Assembly (NCBI GenBank): GCA_963823845.1 | Contig: CAWGND010000016.1 | Coordinates: 248,001-312,000 of the forward strand | Reading direction: 5' to 3' | From: Alloacidobacterium sp963823845 | GTDB lineage: Bacteria > Acidobacteriota > Terriglobia > Terriglobales > Acidobacteriaceae | DNA length: 64,000 nucleotides | Part shown: piece after piece, positions 35,380-45,427 of the stretch | Layout: each line of letters opens with the position of its first letter | Position numbering within the stretch: the first letter of the stretch is position 1 | Position numbers and translations under genes: made by a program | The notes under the pieces: generated by a model | Told to the model about the DNA's origin: nothing | Seen by the model: only the letters and a program-made list of their open reading frames with translations | The model's database searches: none

Positions 35380-36780
35380 TCAGGCTTCTGAAACGAACGG
35401 GAGTTGCGCGGCTTCCCAAGCAGCGAGGCCGCCGGCCATCTCGGTCAGATTCGTGATTCCAGACTGGTGCAGGATACTGGCGGCGATGGAAGAGCGGTAG
35501 CCGCCCGCGCAATGGATGGCGATGCGGCGGTCGCGAGGGATTTCGGCGAGGCGCTCCTGCAGATGGTTAAGCGGAAAGTTCAAGCTTCCTTCTATGCGCT
35601 TGCCGGCCCACTCGCGCGGGGCGCGGACATCGAGCACCAGGGGCGGGTTAGCACCCGCCAGTTCTTCGGCCGCGATAAGGACGCTGATACGTTCTGTCGG
35701 CTGGACCAGATCCGGTCTGCTCGCAAGGGCTTCCATACCGCCCCGCAGGTAGCCCTTTACGTGATCGAAACCTATGCGGCCGAGTCGCAGTGCGGCTTCC
35801 TGCTCGCGTCCGGGCTCGGCGATGATGAGGATGGGCCGGGCGCGGTCGAGTACGGTGCCCGCCCAGGTGGCGTATTGGCCGCCGAGTCCGATGTTGATGC
35901 TGCCGGCGAGGTGGCCCTTGGCGTACTCGGCGGGATCGCGGACATCGAGGATCTGAGCGCCACGCTTTCCCATCCCGAGAACCTCGGCGAGTTCGACGGG
36001 TTGGAGAACCTGTTCGAGGTTCTTGTCCAGCGTGGCGCGTTCCCGCGTGTTGAGAATGGCGTCATAGGTGAAGTATGGCGGAGCGTCGGGCTGGTCGGCG
36101 GTGACCAGGCGGACAAACTCCTCCTTTGACATGGGCTGCAGGGCATAGTTCAAGCGCCTCTGATCTCCGAGCGAAGAGACGGTGTCGGAGGAAAGCTGTT
36201 TGCCGCAGAGGGAGCCAGCGCCGTGGGCCGGGTAGACAAGGACCTCGTCAGGAAGCTTCAGGAGCTTATTGTGGAGGGAGTCATACAGGTGGGCACCGAG
36301 GTCGTCGGCGCTCCATCCAAGCGACGCACGCAGATCGGGGCGGCCAACATCGCCGATGAAGAGCGTATCTCCAGTAAGGACCGCGTGAGGTCTTGCTGGG
36401 TCCTTCTTGAGATCGAATACCAGGATCGAGATCGACTCAATGGTGTGGCCGGGAGTTTCCAGCACCTGCAGGCGTAATCCCGGGAAATCAAGCGTATCGC
36501 CGTCCTTCATCGCGACGAAAGGGTATTCGGCCCGGGCGCGGGAGCCGAGATGGATGGTCGCGCCGCAGCTATCGCGCAGCTCAAGATGGCCGGCTACGAA
36601 GTCTGCGTGGAAATGGCTGAGGAAGACATGGCGAATCCGCAGGCCAAGCGTTTCGGCGTCAGCCAGGTACTGCTGGATGTCGCGCTGTGGGTCGACGATG
36701 ATGGCGGTTGAGGTTTCCTCGTCCGCGAGGAGATAGGAAGCGTGGGCGAGGCAGCCAAGGTAATACTGTTTCAATATCAT
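35380..36780 (-). CDS. Persulfide dioxygenase-rhodanese fusion (MBL fold)
   Basis: 466 residues: an ETHE1-like metallo-beta-lactamase domain (1-240) and two rhodanese domains (about 260-355 and 365-460). Metal ligands are visible as His56, His58 and Asp60 (SHFHADF), His115 (TPGHT), Asp in LTGDTLFIGD and His in YPAHG. The first rhodanese lacks a catalytic Cys (ILIIAEPGRE); the second has it (HCAGGYRSS). The CstB-like family oxidises glutathione or coenzyme A persulfide to sulfite and can make thiosulfate, detoxifying sulfide. No CsoR-type regulator gene is adjacent. Confidence 0.92.
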   Translation of the reverse strand: MILKQYYLGCLAHASYLLADEETSTAIIVDPQRDIQQYLADAETLGLRIRHVFLSHFHADFVAGHLELRDSCGATIHLGSRARAEYPFVAMKDGDTLDFPGLRLQVLETPGHTIESISILVFDLKKDPARPHAVLTGDTLFIGDVGRPDLRASLGWSADDLGAHLYDSLHNKLLKLPDEVLVYPAHGAGSLCGKQLSSDTVSSLGDQRRLNYALQPMSKEEFVRLVTADQPDAPPYFTYDAILNTRERATLDKNLEQVLQPVELAEVLGMGKRGAQILDVRDPAEYAKGHLAGSINIGLGGQYATWAGTVLDRARPILIIAEPGREQEAALRLGRIGFDHVKGYLRGGMEALASRPDLVQPTERISVLIAAEELAGANPPLVLDVRAPREWAGKRIEGSLNFPLNHLQERLAEIPRDRRIAIHCAGGYRSSIAASILHQSGITNLTEMAGGLAAWEAAQLPFVSEA

Positions 36781-36862
36781 CGACGCTTTTAGAGTTTAGC
36801 ATTGGCGCGCCGGCATGCGCCGCGCCCGGAGGCGGTCTGCACCCGGGACCGGGCAAAACAAG

Positions 36863-36893
36863 AAGGGGGCCGTTGGAAGGACGGCCCCCTTTT
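36863..36893. terminator. Intrinsic terminator, perfect 11-bp stem
   Basis: AAGGGGGCCGT (36863-36873), loop TGGAAGG, ACGGCCCCCTT (36881-36891), T4 at the end. It serves the minus-strand secreted protein gene that ends at 36971 and works in both directions. Confidence 0.88.
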
Positions 36894-36970
36894 CACCAAC
36901 TTCAGGTTAATGGGAGGGAATTCAGCAATCGCAAGATTCCTGACAGTTCAGAGCAAGAGTCCCCCAGAAA

Positions 36971-37507
36971 TTAGAACCGGTCGTTATGAACCCTCCTGGC
37001 GTCGGCGTGGATATTGACCATGGCTGGCGTAGTTGAGTTGGGCGGCGTAAGACTGGTGACGATCTCATTGAACCGACGGCCATCATCCGAGATGACTAAG
37101 AGCACTTTGATGACGGCACCACTGGTTCCCCCCGGCGGCGTCGGAAAGTCGATCTCGGCTGAGCCGGTGCAGTTTTCATTTACCGTGTAGGTCCCGGTTT
37201 CATCGGTGTGGAAACCGTTGCCATCAGGCGGCCCCGGAACGACCGCCCCATTCGCCACAACATAGTCCACTTGAGTCAGGCCGTGGTTTCGGTCGAAATG
37301 GACCAGTGCAATACCGTCCCGATAGGCAGCGATCACGGGCAACTGGTTGGGGCTGGCAGGCGGAACAAAAACCTCACCCGAAACGCGGACCGCATAGTCG
37401 CCCTTGATAGTTTCGCTGTTGCAGCGGCTCCAGTCCTGGCCCTGACTCGCGACGGTCGAGAAGCCGCAGATGATGCCCAGCACTGATACACAAATGCTTT
37501 TACTCAT
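36971..37507 (-). CDS. Secreted protein of unknown function
   Basis: 178 residues with a signal peptide (MSKSICVSVLGIICGFSTVASQGQ). The mature part (IKGDYAVRVSGEVF, AYRDGIALVHFDRNHGLTQVDYVVANG, GTYTVNENCTGSAEIDF) has the beta-rich, calycin-like look common among acidobacterial exported proteins. It has two cysteines, possibly a disulfide. No catalytic motif is seen. The start is only 10 bases from the opposite-strand CadC-like frame, so the promoters overlap. Confidence 0.65.
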   Translation of the reverse strand: MSKSICVSVLGIICGFSTVASQGQDWSRCNSETIKGDYAVRVSGEVFVPPASPNQLPVIAAYRDGIALVHFDRNHGLTQVDYVVANGAVVPGPPDGNGFHTDETGTYTVNENCTGSAEIDFPTPPGGTSGAVIKVLLVISDDGRRFNEIVTSLTPPNSTTPAMVNIHADARRVHNDRF

Positions 37508-37517
37508 TCAATCCTCC

Positions 37518-39697
37518 ATGTTTTTGAATGGACCCCTCCCGGCGGCCTTGCACCAACATCACCCAGCCCCGGCAGCGTGTGTTTTCGCTCCCGTCAATTC
37601 TGGTCGCCGGATCAGCACAGGACTCTTCGAAGTTGACCTGACCACTCATGAAGTACTGCGCCAGGGGCGGCGAGTGCCGGATTCAGGAGCAGCCCTTCCG
37701 AGTCCTTGCCTTGCTCCTAGAGCATCCGGGCCAGATCGTCGTCCGCGAAGAAATCCAATCCAGACTGTGGCCTGCGGACACCTACGTCAGCTTCGACGAA
37801 GGACTGAATACTGCAATCCGGAAGCTGCGCGTCCTTTTCGGTGACTCCGCCGACAACCCGCGATTCATCGAGACCATACAGCGCCGGGGATATCGATTCA
37901 TTGCCCCGGTGACTGAGCTGCCGACAAGGAACGGCATGCCTGAACTCTCAACCGAAATCAGAGATTCGAGCGCCGCGAAAATCACAGCCGGACCACAGCC
38001 CCAGCCTGGTCTTGCCAGACAGAATTGCCGTTGCTGCCGTTGTGCTGCCGATTGCAGCAGCCATGTGGTATAGCCAGCCGCGAGTGCCAACGGTCGTCAA
38101 TGCGGTTCGGATTACCAATGACGGAAAGGGGAAGAGTCCCTTGCTTGCGCCCGTCACGGATGGCGCCCGCCTCTATTTCGTCGAAGGAAAACCTTGGACA
38201 ACGGGTTCCTGGATCGCCCAGCTGACGGCAACCGGGGGAGAGACCACCTCGATTGCCACCACCCTTCAGGAAGTTACGTCCGTCCATGACATCTCCCGGA
38301 CCGCTCCGAGTTGCTCGTCGCGAATGGCGACTCCAAGGCTTCTCCGTCACTGTGGCTGCAGCCGCTGCCAGCAGGTACCCCTCGCCGCATCGGAAACTTT
38401 CTCGCGTCCGCAGCCTGTTGGACTCCAGACGGAACGCACATCATATACGGATGGCAGCGTAATCCTGATTGCAAACAGGGATGGCAGCGAGCCGCATGAG
38501 CTCGCAAAGGTTGCAGGGAATGTGCTCTCGCTTCGGTTTTCACCGGATAGCCGGCGGATACGCTTCGACGTTCTGCATCCGGAAATGGATTCCAGCTCTA
38601 TCTGGGAAATGGACGCCGATGGAAAGAATCTTCACCCGCTGTTTCTTAACTCGCAAGTGCCCCCGTACCAGTGCTGCGGAAACTGGTCACCGGATGGCGA
38701 TGATTACTATTTCCGCGCTGGTCGAGGCGCCGATCAGTCCATCTGGGTGTCGCCCGAGCGCCGATCCGTCTTTCGCAGAGCCGACCTCTCGCCCATGCTT
38801 CTGGCAGCGGGGCCGTTACGTTTCAGCGCTCCTCTTCCCAGCTCTGACGGCAAACGCCTCTTTGTGCTCGGCGAAGAGCCTCGCGTCGAGCTATTCCGCT
38901 ATGACCAGCAAGCTCGACGATTCGATCCGTATCTCCCGGGCCTCTCCGCTGGCCCCGTGGATTTCTCGCCCGATGGAAAGTGGATTGCCTACGCTACGTA
39001 TCCGGACGGAAGCGAGAAGACGCAACTCACATTTCCGCCAGTGCGAGCGTATGGACCGCGCTGGTCTCCTGACGGTTCCAGGATCGCGTTTGCGGATAAC
39101 CAGTTCTACCGTCCCTGGAAGATTGTCTTGCTTTCATCGACGGGCGGAAGCTCACAGCTACCCGTCGAAGCAAATGCAAACGTTATCGAACAAGACCCGA
39201 CCTGGTCGTCCGATGGCGAGTCTATCGTATTCGCGAAACGGGACGGTATGGACGAAAGCAGAAGCGCGGTTTACCGGCTCGATTAGAAGTCAGGGAAAGT
39301 CTCAGCGATTCCCGGCTCCGATGGTCTTTTTTCTCCCAGAGTTTCTCCCAAGGGGCTTTATATCGCCGCTCTTAGTACCGACTTCGCGAAACTGATGCTG
39401 TTCGATACCGGCACGAATCAATGGTCGCTCCTGGCGGAATCCGAACATTTCGGTTACAACGAGTGGTCGCACGATGGCAGGTATGTCTATGTGCGCACGA
39501 ACCAAGGCGGGGCCGAAGAACTTGTGCGAGTGAGGATCAAGGATCGCAGGGTTGAACCCGTCCTCAGTCTCAAGGATTTCCCTCAGTCTGGCGACATGTT
39601 CGCCGGCTGGATCGGGCTCACTCCCGACGACGCGCCCCTCCTGATGCGCGATCGCAGCGTTCAGGAAATCTACGCGCTCGACCTTCGCTTTCGCTGA
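37518..39697 (+). pseudogene. CadC-like winged-helix/TolB-propeller regulator, decayed
   Basis: Pieces add up to one typical acidobacterial protein: an OmpR/CadC-type winged helix (FEVDLTTHEVLRQGRRV, QPFRVLALLLEHPGQIVVREEIQSRLWP, RFIETIQRRGYRF), a membrane helix (IAVAAVVLPIAAAMW) and a WD40/TolB-like propeller (FSPDGKWIAYATY, WSPDGSRIAFAD, WSSDGESIVF). Frame changes lie near 37677, 38010, 38295 and 38449. In addition an in-frame TAG at 39284-39286 interrupts the last blade, and the same frame continues to 39697. Indels of both signs plus a nonsense codon make this the best case of a real pseudogene in the window. The family would sense envelope conditions and activate genes. Confidence 0.82.
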
Positions 39698-39758
39698 AGG
39701 TATTCGAACTTTGTCATGACACCGATAACGGTTGCCTGTTTGGATTATTTTATTCTCC

Positions 39759-39786
39759 TTGACAGCTTAGGAGAGATTGGTCTAAT
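39759..39786 (+). promoter_or_regulatory. Sigma-70 promoter of padR-permease operon
   Basis: TTGACA at 39759-39764 (perfect -35) and TCTAAT at 39781-39786 (five of six) with 16 bases between. The GTG of padR follows 24 bases later with AGGAGGG as ribosome site at 39801-39807. Confidence 0.78.
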
Positions 39787-39793
39787 CTCCTAA
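39767..39793. promoter_or_regulatory. Inverted repeat overlapping the promoter, probable PadR operator
   Basis: TTAGGAGAGATT on the left and AATCTCCTAA on the right (39784-39793) form an imperfect inverted repeat that spans from just after the -35 to past the -10. A third TTAGGAG at 39800-39806 contains the ribosome site. A repressor bound here would block the promoter, as in PadR autoregulation. Confidence 0.7.
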
Positions 39794-39810
39794 CCATCTT
39801 AGGAGGGTCC

Positions 39811-40152
39811 GTGACTGAACAGGCCCAACTCCTTCCCGGCACACTTGATTTGCTCATTCTGCGAGCCGTCTCTCTCGGTCCATTGCACGGGTACGGCGTT
39901 CTTCTGCGCATTGAGCAGATTTCCGGCGGCGCGCTGCTGGTTGAACAGGGCGCTCTCTATCCCGGCCTGTTTCGTATGGTGCGTCAAGGGCTGCTCAAGG
40001 CAAGCTGGGGCGTCTCCGAGAACAATCGCCGCGCCAAGTTTTACGAGTTGACGGTTGCGGGCCGCAAGCGCTTGCAGGAAGAAACGGATAGCTGGAATCG
40101 CCTTGCCACTGCCATCGCGAGCGCGCTCGATGCGCAACCGGAGGAAGTATGA
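39811..40152 (+). CDS. PadR family transcriptional regulator
   Basis: 113 residues: LPGTLDLLILRAVSLGPLHGYGVLLRIEQISGGALLVEQGALYPGLFRMVRQGLL is the PadR winged helix, followed by RRAKFYELTVAGRKRL and the short dimerisation helix. PadR proteins repress efflux-type genes and are released by a ligand. GTG start with AGGAGGG 4 bases upstream. The stop overlaps the permease start (ATGA), the classic acidobacterial PadR-ADOP pair, so it surely controls that permease and itself. Confidence 0.95.
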   Translation: MTEQAQLLPGTLDLLILRAVSLGPLHGYGVLLRIEQISGGALLVEQGALYPGLFRMVRQGLLKASWGVSENNRRAKFYELTVAGRKRLQEETDSWNRLATAIASALDAQPEEV

Positions 40153-42814
40153 GATTCATGGCCTACCTTCGTTCGCTTGCCGCTCAGTTCTTCCATCGTT
40201 CTGAGACCGCCGATGACGTGGAGGAGGAGCTTCGCTCGCATATTCAGCATCGGGCCGACGATCTGGAACGTTCCGGTCTCAAGCGTGCCGAGGCGGAACG
40301 TCGCGCGCGCGTAGAGTTTGGCGGGTATGAGAAGTTCAGGGAGGAGAGCCACGAAGCGCTCGGCGGCAATTTTATTGAGACTCTCATGCAGGATGTGCGG
40401 TTCGCTCACCGCGTGTTGCGCAAATCTCCCGGATTTACCATCGCCGCGGTCTTGACGCTGGCATTGGCAATCGGAGCAAACGCAGTCGTGTTCAGTGTGT
40501 TGAACGCGTTTATATTGCGCCCGCTGAATGTGCGTCATGGAGACCGTCTCTACGCAATCTGGCGCCCGGACGCTAGTGACGCGCACCAGTCGTATCCCGA
40601 CTATCTTGATCTGCGAGATCGCAATCGCAGCCTCGATGGCCTGATGGCGTATAACGTCGTCGAGGCTGGCCTGGACACGGGCAAAAATTTATCTTCCGCG
40701 TGGGTCTATGAAACGAGCGGGAACTACTTTGACACATTAGGCATTCAGCCTTATCTTGGCCGCGTCTTTCATGGCTCCGACGAGCAAGGGCCGAATAGCG
40801 CTCCGTATGTTGTTCTCAGCTACGCATATTGGCGCAACCATTTTCAAAATGATGGTGGCGTGGTTGGACGCATAGTCCAGGTGAACAAACACCCCTTCAC
40901 CATCATTGGCGTTGCGCCCCCTGAGTTCCACGGAACCCTCTTGTTTTTCAATCCCGATTTCTTTGTGCCAATTGTGAACCGCGAGGAGATAGAGGGGGTG
41001 AGCAGCCTGAACGTGCGCAAGGACCATTGGGTTTTTATGGTGATGGGATACCTGAAGGCGGGAGTCACTCCGGCTCAGGCGACGACCGATCTGAACTCTA
41101 TTGGTTCGTATCTGGAAAAGGCTTATCCCACAGACGATGGAAAGATGAGCTTTACCCTGGAGCGGCCAGGCCTGTATGGCGACTATCTTGGTCGTCCGGT
41201 GCGAGCATTCATGACGGGATTGATGCTGCTGGCGGGTTTGATTTTGCTGGCCGCATGCGCCAACCTCGGCAGTCTCTTTGCAGCGCGCGCGGCCGATCGC
41301 TCGCGGGAAGTTGCTCTGCGACTCGCGCTCGGGTCGAGCCGCAAACGTATTCTGCGCGGGTTGTTTACCGAAGCCGTGCTGATTTCGCTCGTTGGAGGCA
41401 TTGTCGGACTTCTCGGCAGCGTAGCGCTGTTGCGCGGGCTAAGCGTGTGGCAGCCATTTCCCAGATGGCCTATCCATTTGGATGTGAACCCGGACGCAAA
41501 TGTTTACGGAGTAGCTTTGCTGTTGACGTTAGCCAGCGGATTCCTCTTTGGCGCCGTTCCGGTGAGGCAGGTACTCCGCACCAATCCGTATGAAGTCGTC
41601 AAGTCGGGCCTGAGCGGAACAATGACCGGCAGAGTTGGGCGTCGGATTACTGCCCGAGATGTGTTGCTTGTGGTGCAAATTGCAATCTGCACAGTGCTGG
41701 TCACTTCTTCGATAGTGGCGATGCGTGGACTTGCGCGCTCGCTGCAGGGCAATCTCGGTTTCGATCTGCGGAACACAATGCTGATTAATACCGATCTCAG
41801 TATGGCCGGTTACAAAGGCGACGCAGTGCCCGTAATGCAAGAGCGCATGATCCACGCTCTGGAGACGATTTCTGGAGTAGAGTCTGTAGGATTGGCCGAC
41901 GGAGTGCCATTAGGCGATGGCCCAGGCGATACGAGTGTCTTCACCGACAGTACAGCAGATCTGAGGCCATCGAACGCTGCTGCTGACGCCCTATTGTTCA
42001 AAATCTCTCCCGAATATTTCCACGCAGCGGGCACAGCCTTGCTGTTTGGGAGGACATTCACATGGCATGACGACAATAACTCGCCAAGCGTGGCCGTGGT
42101 GAATGGCGAGTTTGCGCGCAAAGTTTTCGGCTCCGTGCCGAACGCGGTGGGGGATACTTCAAGAGGTCGGATGGAACGCGCATACAAGTGGTGGGTATTG
42201 CCGAAGACGGAAAGTATGCGAGCCTTACGGAAGAGCCGCAGCCGGCGATGTTTCTGCCAATTCTGCAGTCGCCGTCAACTGCGACATGGCTGGTGGTGCG
42301 TTCCTACCGCGATTCGCAGCAACTGGGGACAGACATCCGGAGCACGCTGCGGGAAGTGGACGCCGGTCTGCCTGTCATCATCCGGACGCGATACGGGGGA
42401 ATGGACACAATTCTGTTTGGTCCGCGCATGGCGACAATTGCGCTGGGAGTGATGGGAGTGATGGGCGCGATGCTGTCGATTACAGGCATTTTTGGAATGG
42501 CTGCGTACTCGGTGAGCAAGCGTCTGCGGGAGCTGGGGATTCGCGTGGCGCTAGGCGCGCAGAGGAGGGAAGTCCTGGAGGCTGCACTGGGGCGAGTAGC
42601 GAAATTGCTGGCATTTGGTTCGGCGGCGGGATTGATTCTTGGAGTTCTGGCGACACGGGTGCTGGCGTTCATCGTGTATCAGGCGACTCCACGGGATCCG
42701 CTGGTGCTGTGCGGCGTTGTTTTGACCATGCTGCTGCTGGGTCTGGTGGCTACATGGATTCCGGCGCAACGGGCGCTGTCCGTCGATCCGTTAATCCTGC
42801 TGCGTGAGGAGTAG
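40149..42814 (+). pseudogene. ADOP-type ABC permease under PadR control, one frameshift in a G tract
   Basis: About 888 codons in total. An N-terminal helical extension (AQFFHRSETADDVEEELRSHIQHRADDLERSG) precedes the usual ADOP body (DVRFAHRVLRKSPGFTIAAVLTLAL), MacB-like periplasmic and FtsX domains. The frame from 40149 is family-like until VFGSVPNAVG near 42150; YFKRSDGTRIQVVGIAEDGKYASL and the second FtsX domain follow in another frame to 42814. The break sits at GTGGGGGA (42150-42154), where one missing G explains it. Homopolymer error, phase-variable slippage or true loss are all possible. No ATPase gene is adjacent. Confidence 0.85.
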
Positions 42815-42861
42815 CACTTCCGCAGCCAAGTTCTTTACTCCCAGGGGATAAAAGCGAGTTT

Positions 42862-43953
42862 TCAACTGCGTTCTGGTGTTTGTGATTGGCGTTTCGGGTG
42901 GTCGCGACGGATGGATTTCTCGATGGCCTTCCAGCGTTGGCGCTCCTCGCGGGCGAGCCTGCCGTCGAGCTGGCGGTCAAGGTAAGCAAGTTCGCGCTGC
43001 AGTTTGCGGTAGTTTTCCATGCGGCCAGGGTCAAGACTGGCGCTCAGAACGGCGCAACCGGGCTCGCTGGTGTGGGTGCAGTCGCGGAAGCGGCATTGGC
43101 CGGCGAGTGTCTGGATGTCGTCGAAGCTCTGGTCGAGTTGCTCCGGGTCGGCCCAGAGTTGCAACTCACGAAGCCCGGGGAGGTCCATGAGGAGCCAGTC
43201 GCCGGGCATGATGAAGAGTTCGCGGCTGGTGGTGCTGTGGCGGCCACGCTGATCGTCTGGACGCACTGGAAGCGTGCGCTGGCGACTGTCTCCGAGAAAC
43301 TGGTTGAGGATGGTGGATTTGCCTACTCCGGATGAGCCGATAAGGGCGGCTGTTTCTCCGGGGTGCAGCAGCGTGGGCAGGACTTGGAGGCTGCCGCGAG
43401 TGAGGGCACTGAGAGAGATGACCGGGGTTTCGAGGCTGAGTTGTTGCGTCTGATCGATGATGGCGCGCATGTCAATGCAGAGTTCGTCAGCGCAGTCAGA
43501 CTTGTTGAGGATGATCGCGGCACGCGCTCCGCTCTGACGGGCGAGCACGAGATAGCGTTCGAGGCGGCGTGGGTTGTAGTCACGGTGGAAGGCGGTGACG
43601 ATGAAGAGCAAGTCGATGTTGGCGGCGAGGACCTGCTCGCGCCACTGCTTGCCGGGTTGTTTGCGGGCGAGAACGGTTCGGCGCTCGAAGACATGATCGA
43701 TGACGGGTGAGTTATTGTCGCGCAGGGCTACCCAATCGCCCACTGCAGGCCAGGTTGCGGAGTCGTGGCGAAGATGGCCGCTGATGCCTGCTTCGACTTC
43801 GCCGTCTTCTGTCCAGACCAGGAAGCGCTCGCGGTTCGCGGATGCGATGCGGCCAGGCGTGCCGGACGACTCCTGGCGCGCGAAGAAATCATTCCAACCA
43901 AATTGTTTGAGAAACACGGGTGGGATCCTCTCTTTTGAATAAACGGAAGACAT
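42862..43953 (-). CDS. rsgA: Ribosome small-subunit GTPase RsgA (YjeQ)
   Basis: 363 residues: an OB-fold N-terminal domain, a circularly permuted GTPase with G4 (ILNKSD) before G1 (GSSGVGKST) and G3 (DLPGLRE), and a C-terminal zinc-finger region with Cys and His (CRFRDCTHTSEPGC). RsgA checks late assembly of the 30S subunit. The ATG at 43953 has GGAGG almost touching it; a GTG at 43917 with GAGAGGA 8 bases before it, giving VFLKQFGWND, is an equally good start. Confidence 0.94.
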   Translation of the reverse strand: MSSVYSKERIPPVFLKQFGWNDFFARQESSGTPGRIASANRERFLVWTEDGEVEAGISGHLRHDSATWPAVGDWVALRDNNSPVIDHVFERRTVLARKQPGKQWREQVLAANIDLLFIVTAFHRDYNPRRLERYLVLARQSGARAAIILNKSDCADELCIDMRAIIDQTQQLSLETPVISLSALTRGSLQVLPTLLHPGETAALIGSSGVGKSTILNQFLGDSRQRTLPVRPDDQRGRHSTTSRELFIMPGDWLLMDLPGLRELQLWADPEQLDQSFDDIQTLAGQCRFRDCTHTSEPGCAVLSASLDPGRMENYRKLQRELAYLDRQLDGRLAREERQRWKAIEKSIRRDHPKRQSQTPERS

Positions 43954-44071
43954 ACCTCCGCTGTGCCACAGCGAGGAGGCGATGTTCGAGAGGAATTTAG
44001 ACAGTGACGGTCAGCGGCGCCCCGTGTGCGAAGAATATGTTACAGGAAAACTGTAGCAAAGGCGGATCGGT

Positions 44072-45337
44072 TTAGGCCAGAGGTTCGTGATGACTGTGGC
44101 TGCGCGCTCGTTCCCATTTGTGGAGGAGATGGCTGAAGCGGCGGAGAAACAAGTCCATTGTCCCGCCCTGAATTACGACCGAGAAAAGGACGACGATGTA
44201 AGTGGCGGTGAGAATCCACTGACGGCCGAGGGCTGCAGGCACAGAGAGCGCAAGCGCGATGGAGAGGCCGCCGCGCAGTCCGCCCCAACTGAGCACGAGC
44301 AGCGAACTGGCATGTTTGCGCTGCACGAACTTCAGCAGTAATAGCACGATCGCAACCGATGCAACGCGCACTGCGTTAACGATGACGATCGAGGCTGCGC
44401 CGAAGATCATCGTCGGCCGATCGAAGGAGACGATGAGGAATTCGCAACCGAGGAGGACGAAGAGGACGGCATTCTGGACTTCGTCGATGGCCTCCCAGAA
44501 GTGGTCGATCTCGGCGTGAGAGATGGCGTGGACCGGATGCCGCATGTTGAGCCGGCGCAGGGCGATGCCGGCGGTGACCGCTTCGAGCGGGGCCGAGAGG
44601 CGGAGCGAATCGGCGATGGCGTAGCCGCCGAGCGCGAGCGCCAGGGAGAGAAGGATTTCGATGTGGTAGCCCTCGATGGCCTGCATGAGGTGGGAGACGA
44701 ACCATGCGAGGGCGATTCCGAGGAGTATGCCGCCTCCTGTTCTGAGCAGGAGCAATTCGCTGATGTGAGAGAAGGTCGGGGCGGTGCCTCGGGCCGCTTC
44801 AAGGAATGCGAGGAAGAGGACGGCGGCGATGCCATCGTTAAAGAGAGATTCGCCGGCGAGCTGAGCCTGAAGGTTTCTAGGCGTGTGGACGCGGCGGAGC
44901 ATTTCGAGCACAGCGATGGGATCGGTGGATGAGATGAGCGCGCCGAAGAGCAGGCACTGGAGAACGGTTACGCGGATTCCGGCGAGAGGGGCGATCCACC
45001 CGGTGAGCGCGGCGACACCGGCGGTCGAGAGAATGGTGCCGAGGACGGAGAGCAGGCCGACAGCGAGTTTTTCCCTGGCCAGATATTTGAATTCGAGCAG
45101 GAATGCTCCGGCAAAAAGGAGCAGCGAGAGCATGCCGTGCAGGATAAGGCGCTCGAAGTCGATTTGCTGGACGTGATGGAGGGCCCAGGCGTGGAAGCCG
45201 GGCACGAAGGCAAGCAGTACAGATGAGATGACCGTGAGCAGCATGGTGCCGATGGTCGAGGGTAGTTTGAGCCAGCGGGAGCTGATCCAACTGAAGAGCG
45301 CAGCCAAGGCAATGACGAAGCTGAGCAGGCTAAGCAT
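44072..45337 (-). CDS. Sodium/proton antiporter, CPA1 (NhaP) family
   Basis: 421 residues with 12-13 hydrophobic helices. The ion-binding region shows the CPA1 motifs SSTDPIAVLEMLRR and ESLFNDGIAAVLFLAF, the Asp of the ND pair being the transport residue. It would exchange Na+ or K+ for protons across the inner membrane in pH and salt balance. Only a short cytoplasmic His-rich tail is present. It stands alone between rsgA and an ADOP permease gene on the same strand. Confidence 0.9.
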   Translation of the reverse strand: MLSLLSFVIALAALFSWISSRWLKLPSTIGTMLLTVISSVLLAFVPGFHAWALHHVQQIDFERLILHGMLSLLLFAGAFLLEFKYLAREKLAVGLLSVLGTILSTAGVAALTGWIAPLAGIRVTVLQCLLFGALISSTDPIAVLEMLRRVHTPRNLQAQLAGESLFNDGIAAVLFLAFLEAARGTAPTFSHISELLLLRTGGGILLGIALAWFVSHLMQAIEGYHIEILLSLALALGGYAIADSLRLSAPLEAVTAGIALRRLNMRHPVHAISHAEIDHFWEAIDEVQNAVLFVLLGCEFLIVSFDRPTMIFGAASIVIVNAVRVASVAIVLLLLKFVQRKHASSLLVLSWGGLRGGLSIALALSVPAALGRQWILTATYIVVLFSVVIQGGTMDLFLRRFSHLLHKWERARSHSHHEPLA

Positions 45338-45427
45338 TCGCGTATAGAGTATCGTCTGGCCGCGTGATGTTGGCTATGGCAGAGTCAGCGTCGGGATGAC
45401 AGCTTTCATTTGGCGTTGATCTATGTC

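Noticed and set aside
35149..35456. Plus-strand open frame of about 100 residues in the gap and overlapping the persulfide dioxygenase end
   Set aside because: Composition is phenylalanine-rich from a T-rich gap and then reads antisense through a well-supported gene; no family look and no ribosome site.
39759..39793. Considered the TTAGGAGA repeat as an intrinsic terminator of the upstream pseudogene
   Set aside because: It overlaps a near-consensus promoter and has no T-run; an operator is the simpler reading.
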